A stretch of 64,000 nucleotides of DNA from Gordius sp. MW1 (Eukaryota; Nematomorpha; Gordioida; Gordea; Gordiidae): contig OZ038532.1 in assembly GCA_964036665.1 (NCBI GenBank), positions 20,611,037-20,675,036 on the forward strand, written 5' to 3'. Below the pieces are notes generated by a model, which searched no databases, had not been told where the DNA came from, and saw only the letters and a program-made list of their open reading frames with translations. Shown here piece after piece: positions 56,651 through 64,000 of the stretch; the first letter of the stretch is position 1, and the number at the start of each line of letters is the position of its first letter. Made by a program: the position numbers and the translations under genes.

Positions 56651-57059
56651 GTTTACCATAGACTAATAAAACCATAGACTGCCGAACAGCTGATTTTTAC
56701 TATTAAAATCATTCTGACACCATAATAACTGCCATCTTGAAGGAAAAACTCAAAAACAGGAATATTCATACTGGGACTTGGTTCAGGCAGCACAGAAAAA
56801 GGATCGAATTTCGTCACGAACCATCACATTCGTCAAGGATCGTCCCGAAAACATATGATTTTGATATGGTGAAAGTATATATGTTAGCTATATTTAAGTG
56901 TAATCATTTAAATTTGTAATCGTCGATTATATTTATAATTGTTATAGACTGAAGAAAATGAGATGCAAAAATTTTTTCAGATGTTCTAATTGATTTTAGA
57001 TCTTCAAAGCATATATCAAAGCTAGATTATGTATGTTAGATTTCTAAAATACAATCATA

Positions 57060-57432
57060 TTATTATCGTCGTCATCTTCAGATTGGTTTTATTGAAAAAA
57101 GGGATTGAAACCCCTAGAATTGGTAATGAAAGAACTGTCGATTCCGAGATATCGTTTTTTTGATGAGGAAGTAGACGGCGGTTTCTATGATATCTTATCG
57201 CAATTTTTTGAAGCGATGGACAAAACATTAAATGTCTTTAATAAATTTCCTGCTTTAAAAGATTTGTTTATTAGGTATAATACTCCAATCCCCTCATCTG
57301 CCCCTGTGGAGCGGGTTTTTAGTATAGCTAATTCTGTATCACCTGCCAAGCGTTCCTGCTTATCCGACAAAAATTTTGAAAAACAATTACTATTAAAAAT
57401 TAATAAAAAAAATTTTATAAGTAAAAAATCTT
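57060..57432 (+). pseudogene. hAT transposase C-terminal dimerisation domain remnant
   Basis: An open frame encodes FFDEEVDGGFYDILSQFF, FPALKDLFIRYNTPIPSSAP, VERVFSIANSV and LSDKNFEKQLLLKIN. The PIPSSAPVERVFSIAN segment, with FP.L..L...YNTPIPSSA before it, is the hAT C-terminal dimerisation motif. Upstream coding (catalytic core, BED finger) is missing. An N-terminal BED fragment of the same superfamily is at 31875-32420, but the two need not come from one element. A CATAGACTA-type MITE lies 0.5 kb downstream. Confidence 0.75.
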
Positions 57433-57526
57433 TATATTCGATCTATTATATTATATATAATTATATTATCGAAATAACTATTATTTTTTATCAAGGCTAA
57501 TATATTGTGTTAAAAAACACAGGACA

Positions 57527-58883
57527 TCTATATACATAAAGTAAAGTCAATGTATGTGATGTGTGTAAATGTCATTGTTTAAAGCCGGTGTATTTGGATT
57601 GATAGTGTAGGTAGAGGGAAATGGAACGCGTGTATGTATGTGTGTGGATAAGAGCTAAATTCTGAAACTACCGGCCCGATACGCGCGAAAATTTAGCCAT
57701 AGATGCCCAGGGCGGCCAGGGGTAAAATAGCTTTTTCAGAATCCTAAAATTCCTTTTAGTTTTAAAAATATCGGACATTACGTTTTAAAAAAGGGCTAAA
57801 CTCTGAAACCGGCCAGATTTGCGCGAAAATTTAGCCATAGATGCCCAGGGCGGCCAGGGGTAAAATAGCTTTTTCAGAATCCTAAAATTCCTTTTAGTTT
57901 TAAAAATATTGGACATTTCCCAGCCAGTTTCATTTATAGCCATAGACTACATAGACTGCTCATGTCGTATATTACATATGGCAAATTGTGTGTGAAATTT
58001 GCCGCCATTTTGATGAACAATACCGTCCTATATCACATAATGGCGTTTTGCGCTCTGCCGTCTTTTTCGAACAGGGGAGGTAAAGAAAAAAGGTTTTGAT
58101 TCCATAAATAAGTAAGATATTACTAAATATATGATATTTTTAAAAAAAATTTAATAACATTACAGTTTTTACATTTTTAATTTTTATGAAATGTGTCAAT
58201 AATAAATTTTTTAAAAATATCATATATTTAGTAATATCTTACTTATTTATGGAATCAAAACCTTTTTTCTTTACCTCTCCTGTTCGAAAATAACGGCAGA
58301 GCGCAAAACGCCATTATGTGATATAGGACGGTATTGTTCATCAAAATGGCGGGAAAAAACACACACATTTTATACCGTGACGAGCAGTCTATGTAGTCTA
58401 TGTTTATAGCATCATATACAATAATGACGTCATACATACAAGGTTGAAGTTTTCTCGAATTAGATATTTAAAATTATAATAAAATGTTACAGTATACGGT
58501 CAAAATTATTTTAAAAATAAATGAAATTTAAATTATGCAATTTTTGCCATTATTATCACGTGGTTGATCTTTCAGCTTCCTAAAATACCTTTTCGTTTTA
58601 AAAATATCGGACATTTGGTTTTAAAAAAGGGCTAAACTCTGAAACTACCGGCCCGATTCGCGCGAAAATTTAGCCGTAGATGCCCAGGGCGGCCAGAGGT
58701 AAAACAGCTTTTTCAGCTAAAATACCTTTTCGTTTTAAAAATAGCGGACATTTCCCGGCCATTTTGATTTATAGCATCATGTACAATAATGACGTCGAAC
58801 ATACAAGGCTGAAGTTTTCTCGAATTTTATTATATTAAAGAAAATTATAATTTTAGCAAAACAACGTTTGCCGGGTCAGCTAG
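57527..58883 (+). mobile_element. Non-autonomous Helitron-like element carrying a hAT MITE
   Basis: It starts A|TCTATATACATAAAGTAAAG and ends GCCGGGTCAGCTAG|T: insertion between A and T, with TC and CTAG termini. The interior contains two tandem modules with GGGCGGCCAGGGGTAAAATA and ATATCGGACATT, also found in the 12678-13477 copy. The MITE at 57941-58402 lies inside. No Rep/helicase. Confidence 0.78.
57941..58402. mobile_element. CATAGACTA hAT-like MITE, 462 bp
   Basis: The termini CATAGACTACATAGACTGCT are inverted repeats, and arms of about 240 bp pair almost completely (including ACCTTTTTTCTTTAC and its complement). It is flanked by the perfect 8-mer TTTATAGC (57933-57940, 58403-58410). 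Two paralogous Helitron segments (13161-13185 inverted, 58765-58785) keep the single uninterrupted TTTATAGC. This is the reference copy for the family at 18126-18569. Confidence 0.93.
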
Positions 58884-58984
58884 TTTATTTATATTAAAAA
58901 AAAATTTATCATAAAATTTTGAACAACGCGTTCGATTTTTGTCAATGAACGTTTAACGCGTTCGATTTTTTTAAAAATGTTTAC

Positions 58985-59250
58985 AGCACTACTAAAAACT
59001 ATATAACAATTTTGGCATATTTATACTAAAGTTTGATTAAAATTGATAACACAGGTCTACAAAAGGGCCATCCTGCAATCTAAAATTCTGATATGTGCTT
59101 GGCTACTTTTCAATACCTTTCAACAAATTTATTTCATTTGGCTGTTTGATTAACATTATTAAACGATACAATCAAATTGGTGCACATGCAATTGTTATGA
59201 CGTGAGCATGTAGCGTAGGACTAGTATAAATTACAAATTGATACATACAA
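58985..59250. repeat. Dispersed repeat lacking the insertion seen at 35.9-37.7 kb
   Basis: 59000-59090 matches 35765-35875, and 59093-59240 matches 37704-37870. Here the two halves are contiguous (ATTCTGATATGTGCTTGG), whereas at 35.9 kb they are separated by 1.8 kb. Confidence 0.7.
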
Positions 59251-59343
59251 AGTAAGGCTTTGTAATAATTATTAATTTGGAAATTAATCTTTTCTCAAAA
59301 AAATCTACCCACCTTGTAGTACAAAAATTCCATGATTAAACTA

Positions 59344-60578
59344 TTAACCAGAATCTTTTTCCCCATTTACATTTTGATCATTTGCTAGATTGGATATATT
59401 TTCCTGATATTCTAAAGCAGCTTTAGCCATTTTGTGTTGATTTAAAGGGTTGTCTGGCGATTTGACCCATTCTTTCTTTAACATATGTTTAAGTTGTGCC
59501 AGTCTCATGCTTGGATATTCTGCCTTGTAGTTAGGGAGATTGAGTTCTTCAAACATAGCATAAGCAGCTTTAACCCTCTTTTCAGGATGTCTATCAAGCT
59601 CTATTTCTTGTGTGCTATTAAATAAAATTGATGAATGATTTTTAAAAAACAGACAACAAATTCATGGAGTTTTAAGTGTATAATGTCTAAGTTAGTAAAA
59701 AAATATTCTTTCTATGCAGAGTAAACAAGATATTTAGTTATATCTTATAGCAATTTCTGTGAAAAATCCTGAGTTATAAATTTCATTAATGAAACTTGTT
59801 TAAAATATGCTTAAAACCCTAGATTCAAACTTTTAAATATATACCAATTAAAATAAAAATTAAATATTATTTGAAAAAGGGTCATTTATAATAAATGAAT
59901 TACCTTAATAATGACAAGGCATGTTCAATTGTTCTAGCATCAACTTCATTGGATCTAGAGCGATTGACATTCTCTTCTAATTCTATAGGTTGAACAATTT
60001 TTGATGGCCGTATGGCTTTTTCTAAATTATAGAGAGAATAAATATATAAAAACTCCTGAATCTAAATCATTGAATACTGTATTACATTGATGAATAGTAT
60101 AATTAATAAGATTAGATAAATATATTTAAAAAAATATAAGAAAGGTAGATAAGCAGGTAAGTAAACCTTTTAAGATTTTAATTTGAGCCTCTTTTTCATT
60201 TGCCAATTGAATTTGGGTAACTTTTTTAGGCACATCATTTTTGACTGCAACTTTAGCACTTTTAAGTTGCTCTAATTCAGTTTCATAAGCATTCTGAACA
60301 TCCAATTTCTTTTGTTGTGCTTCTAATTTCTTTTTTTCTAAATTTTCCTACAAAACCACTTAGGTATAATTATTAATAATCGCTATTTTAGTTTAAATGA
60401 TTAAGAGGTCATAAAATACCTTACGTTGCTGTTTTTTCAGGGCCAATTTATCATTATCTTCCCATAAAACATCTTCCTTTTCCTTCTCAATCTTTAAACG
60501 TTCAAGAGTTTTTTTCTCTTCAATTCTACATCTAGCCTCCGCAGCTTTGCTATTTTCTCCTTTAAATTTTTTTGGCAT
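59344..60578 (-). CDS. CCDC124: CCDC124 (Lso2-like ribosome-associated protein), four exons
   Basis: This is a conserved eukaryotic coiled-coil protein that binds the 80S ribosome. Known homologues occupy the tRNA/mRNA channel in translationally idle ribosomes and help recovery; the human protein is also linked to centrosome/midbody. Exons 60578-60420, 60347-60167, 60021-59904 and 59614-59344 join at GT-AG sites in correct phase to 242 aa (human ~223). The N-terminus MPKKFKGENSKAAEAR is nearly invariant in the family. Residues 20-110 are a Lys/Glu-rich helix. IELEENVNR and EVDARTIEHALSLLS follow, then RHPEKRVKAAYAMFEELNLP and MRLAQLKHMLKKEWVKSPDN, the conserved C-terminal domain. The introns are short (72, 145 and 289 nt). 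The tail after SPDNPLNQ is slightly longer than usual. It looks intact. Confidence 0.94.
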
Positions 60579-61209
60579 GATGTATGTATGTATGTAAGGG
60601 TGTTCAAACTTTAGAATTTATATGATTTTTACGCTTCTGTACAAGTGATGAAAAATTCAACAGATGACAACCAATGAGATCATTTGGCACTTCGCAAAAT
60701 ATGTGTATTAAAATCGAAAATTATAAACCAATCATATTATTCCTCTTTTTTAAAATTAAATAATCTCGCACAGTTAAGACGAACAATCCTCCTTCCTTTT
60801 GTGATTTACATACTCTTTCCTTTTGTGATTTGTAATTATGCCACAACAGCAATTTATAGTATTTAATGGTTTTATTGTCAGACATCAGGCACCATCTAGT
60901 AAATTATTTTTTATTTTCAACTTTTTTATAAATTTAGATATTTCTCTTTTGCCTGGGGCAGTCCTTTCAACTTTTAACTCGGCTCTTAAAACTATAAATG
61001 TGTGTGCACTTAGATTGATATAGTAAATATTTTATATTAATATAGAATAGTTTCTTATGAATGATAAATTCACCAAGTAAACAAAATAGTTAGTGAATCC
61101 TAATGCTAAATACAAAAAAATCAGAAGTTTGGGAGAAAACCTTGCAACTGTGTGAGCAAAAAACCAATGATAGAATTTTTTGTACATTGGAGGATCATCT
61201 TTTGTCTGA
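60579..61209. other. 5' flank of CCDC124
   Basis: This is the presumptive promoter region, with CATA-type short tandem sequence (ATGTATGTATGTA at 60581). No other gene is supported; the small open frames here lack recognisable features. Confidence 0.35.
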
Positions 61210-61342
61210 TTAATCCTGTTCATAACAAAGCTTGCCAGAATTGGTAACTACCATATCCCAATTTAAAGGTAATGACTTAACATATAAACCTGCAAACTTA
61301 TAGGCATCCTTAAGTCTACCACTGACACAAAAGAACAAGATC
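61210..61342 (-). CDS. Possible terminal exon of an unidentified minus-strand gene
   Basis: After a TTTGGCACATTAG acceptor, an open frame of 43 codons reads ILFFCVSGRLKDAYKFAGLY then VKSLPLNWDMVVTNS and ends with TAA at 61210. The helical look (SGRLKDAYKFA) and amino-acid composition differ from the surrounding non-coding sequence. I could not find upstream exons, nor a family. It may be chance. Confidence 0.25.
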
Positions 61343-62640
61343 CTAATGTGCCAAATTTAGACTTAACATCAAGTAAATAATCATTTTTATTTCTGTTTTT
61401 AGATGAAACCCATGTTTCAGTTAGCAAATATACAGGTTTATTTGTCTTTTATGACTCATTATTTTAGTACTTTCTTTTAAATCTCAACAATGTACTAATG
61501 CCACAAAAACTTATTCATAAATATAGAAGGACTCAACAAAGCAAGTTTTGTATAGGCAAATAAATAATTTTAAATCTAGATTTAATTAGGACCTTAAAGG
61601 TTGCTGAAGAAAATGTGTGGGATGTTATGTGATGAACACTATTATAAATGGTAACATATGTTATAATATCATTAATATGTTCTAGATAAAGATAACATAC
61701 CAGCGAATGTCAATATGAAATTAACAAAATATTTCCTAATATTTATATACAACAATTACTTATATAAGAATATGGAAAAAAATAAAATAGTCTTTCTACA
61801 TTTATTAGTTAATATTTAATCTGATGTTTTTATAATTTTTTACAAACATTAGTCACACTTCACCATAAAAAAATTGAGTATTTTCTTATCTCAGCTCTTA
61901 TTTTGTATTATCCATGAGCATAGCCAGGTTTTGGATTGGGGGGGGCAAAACATAATTTTTGTTAATTTTAAGGGTTTTTGTATTGAATTTTTTTTTGTCA
62001 TTGGCCCATGGTATTATCTATTAAGTATTTTAGCTAGTATCTTGAGTATATATAAAAAGTAGCATAAGTATGCCTATCTATATAACATACATCACATTAA
62101 GGTTTGCAATCAAATATTAAGAATTAATAAGGCCTATTGAAATGACCAAGATCATATTTTAGTTTGCAATTTATTAGAATATTTTTATCAAACTTGCATC
62201 AAAAAGTCTGAGATTTGATAAAATGTTTTATACCTAAGCAAATGAATAGTTTTATGGTTACCATTTTAAATATTTATTTGACCTTGCTGAATCTTTCATG
62301 ATTTTAATTTAAAACCATAGACTACATATATCAAGAATTTATACACCCATGTTATCTAGCAAAAATATTTTTCTTATATTAATATAAATATAAACCCATT
62401 TAAATCCATGCTTTTGTATTCTTTTTAATATCCTTTCCTAACTAAAATGTTTACTTAGTGAAATTATCATTCATAAAAATTATTTTATATAAAAATGTAT
62501 TATTTAGTCTATCAATCTAAGTGAGCACACACATTTATAGTTTTAAGGCTAGATTTTAATTATAATATATTTATATTGTGCTTTTATATAAGTTAAAATA
62601 TATTACCAATTTGCAATTTTTATTGATTTGTAAATATTTC
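61343..62640. other. AT-rich stretch with one MITE end
   Basis: 61916-61960 (CATGAGCATAGCCAGG then a G-run) is the left end of a GGGCGTAGCCA-family MITE whose right half is missing. CATAGACTACATATA at 62319 resembles another MITE terminus. No exon is supported. Confidence 0.45.
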
Positions 62641-63050
62641 TAGACATAGTTATAGCAATTCATATAATTTATTAAAAGCCTTTATTTTAATAGATTAATT
62701 ATACCATATTGTATATTACTATTTATATTTAAAGTATATAAGTACTAGACATAATTAATAGCAATTCATATAATTTATCAAAAGCTATTATTTTAATAGA
62801 GACCCTATTGTATATTACTAATTATATTTAAAGTATATAAGTACTAGACATAGTTATAGCGATTCATATAATTTATCAAAAGCTATTATTTTAATAGATT
62901 AATTATACCCTATTGTATATTACTAATTATAATTAAATATATATGTACTAGACACAGTTATAGCAACATATATAATTCAACAAAAGCTTGATTTTAATAG
63001 CTTAATTATAGTCTATTGTATATTACTAGTTACTATATGAGTCCCTAACT
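62641..63050. repeat. Tandem repeat, about 100-107 bp, four units
   Basis: Units begin near 62641, 62746, 62845 and 62949 with TAGACATAGTTATAGCAATT. They contain AAAAGCTATTATTTTAATAG and CTATTGTATATTACTA. The units are diverged, so the array is not recent. Confidence 0.85.
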
Positions 63051-64000
63051 TTATTAATTATATATTAATTGCATTATATCATATTCAATATAAATAAGAA
63101 TTTTTTAATTTAAATATAAAGATTAGGTATCTTGTTTGTGTTTAATTTTTTGTTCATCAGTTGTCATTTTCATCACTTCGACCGGATTCGATTTTTATCT
63201 TACAATTTGTGTTAAAATATAATCTGTATGTATGTATTCAAATATTTTTGTATTTGGTATGCATGGCTCTCTTATATAGAGCTGATCGTTCAAAGATTTA
63301 CAATTAAGGGATTCAGTTGCAATTGACCAAAGAGCAAATAACAAATAAATGTCTACGAAAATGCATTTGTCGATTAAAATGTGTGCATCTAATCCTAACC
63401 CAAACCCTAACCTAAAACCCCGACCTAAAACACTAACCTTAACGTTTTCTTCTCTGTAAACCCCTCTCAAGGAGCATTTTCGTTAAATATTCATAGACAT
63501 TCGTAGACATTCATAGATATTTGGTCAGTTAAACTTTGGTCGAATGCACCGATACGCAATTAAGGATTGTAAAAACATATGGATCTCTGTCTAAATTATT
63601 CAAACAGTATCTTCCTGAATGTCTACATAACTGATTTTCTCCAAAAATAGCTTTCCTGTATGTATAAATGTGTCACTGGATGGTATTTATTGTTTTTATT
63701 GTAAAGATAATAACAATATTTCTCAAGCAGGGGTTCGAATTCTTTAGGCATTCATCAGTTTGGAGTATAGTTTCAAAACCATGACTCTGTCTCTAATCTT
63801 GATGTTTAATGATGCGATCTTAATCGGCATGATTATTTATATTTAGTCCGGGATATTCTTATGAAAGCGCTTCCACTGATATTATTAGTCAAGATTTGGG
63901 GGAGGAGTTAGTGTTAGTTTAACTATGGATTATGAAAATAGAGATTAGGAAACGAAGTCCATGATGTCAATATGGCTGAAGATCAAGAATTTTAATAAGT
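63051..64000. other. Window end: no supported gene
   Basis: AT-rich. A short CCTAACCC-type stretch (63391-63436, CCTAACCCAAACCCTAACC) is telomere-like but degenerate and short. No coding exon is supported. Confidence 0.35.

Noticed and set aside
61032..61223. 63-aa minus-strand ORF with a hydrophobic segment
   Set aside because: No recognisable family and no splice or neighbour context; hydrophobic frames are common in AT-rich DNA.
63391..63436. Telomere-like CCTAACCC repeats
   Set aside because: Too short and irregular for a telomere; at most a chance or tiny interstitial stretch.
63973..63996. Possible gene start MAEDQEF at the window end
   Set aside because: The frame closes after seven codons and no clear donor is seen; nothing can be said without the next sequence.
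1..64000. A multi-gene defence or biosynthetic system
   Set aside because: The recognised cellular genes are unrelated housekeeping genes; everything else that can be classified is mobile-element or repeat sequence.

Overview
This is a eukaryotic, almost certainly metazoan (invertebrate) nuclear window. It is very AT-rich and gene-poor, with spliceosomal GT-AG introns and dense transposable elements. I see no bacterial or phage features. The conserved proteins (DAD1, a DDX19/Dbp5 helicase, CCDC124) are animal-type. The exact phylum cannot be fixed from the sequence alone. REGION BY REGION. 0-3.4 kb: two small terminal-inverted-repeat elements, the last two exons of an unrecognised plus-strand gene (1540-2038), and a complete two-exon DAD1 gene on the minus strand (2815-3201) with a 45-nt intron. 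3.4-10.3 kb: a decayed LTR-retrotransposon leader/gag fragment (minus strand) and a nearly full-length frameshifted non-LTR retrotransposon with a poly(A) tail (6.9-9.77 kb). 10.3-20.7 kb: a complete seven-exon DDX19/Dbp5 gene on the minus strand (641 aa, assembled here with all splice phases checked), whose introns are packed with MITEs and a Helitron. 21.3-30.6 kb: several hAT-like MITEs with clean 8-bp target duplications, a MULE-like MITE, another gag fragment, a 3.6-kb foldback element with a 126-bp minisatellite, and a broken piggyBac transposase. 30.7-44.3 kb: a roughly 13.6-kb inverted-repeat structure with 3-3.7 kb arms made of nested repeats and minisatellites. Its centre holds a G/C-tract foldback, a pogo-like transposon and other debris. 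44.3-59.3 kb: LTR-type direct repeats, a second 5'-truncated copy of the non-LTR element, a piggyBac-type MITE, a short LTR retrotransposon with near-identical LTRs, a hAT transposase C-terminal remnant and a Helitron carrying a hAT MITE. 59.3-60.6 kb: a complete four-exon CCDC124 gene on the minus strand. 60.6-64 kb: mostly AT-rich sequence with one tandem repeat and one possible terminal exon. HOW IT WORKS TOGETHER. The three recognised genes are independent housekeeping genes (ER N-glycosylation, mRNA export/translation termination, ribosome-associated factor) and do not form a system. The window is most informative as a nested record of transposition. Many insertions can be delimited to the base by target-site duplications or by uninterrupted paralogous sites elsewhere in the same window. 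Short introns persist in DAD1 and CCDC124, while the DDX19 introns have been inflated by insertions.
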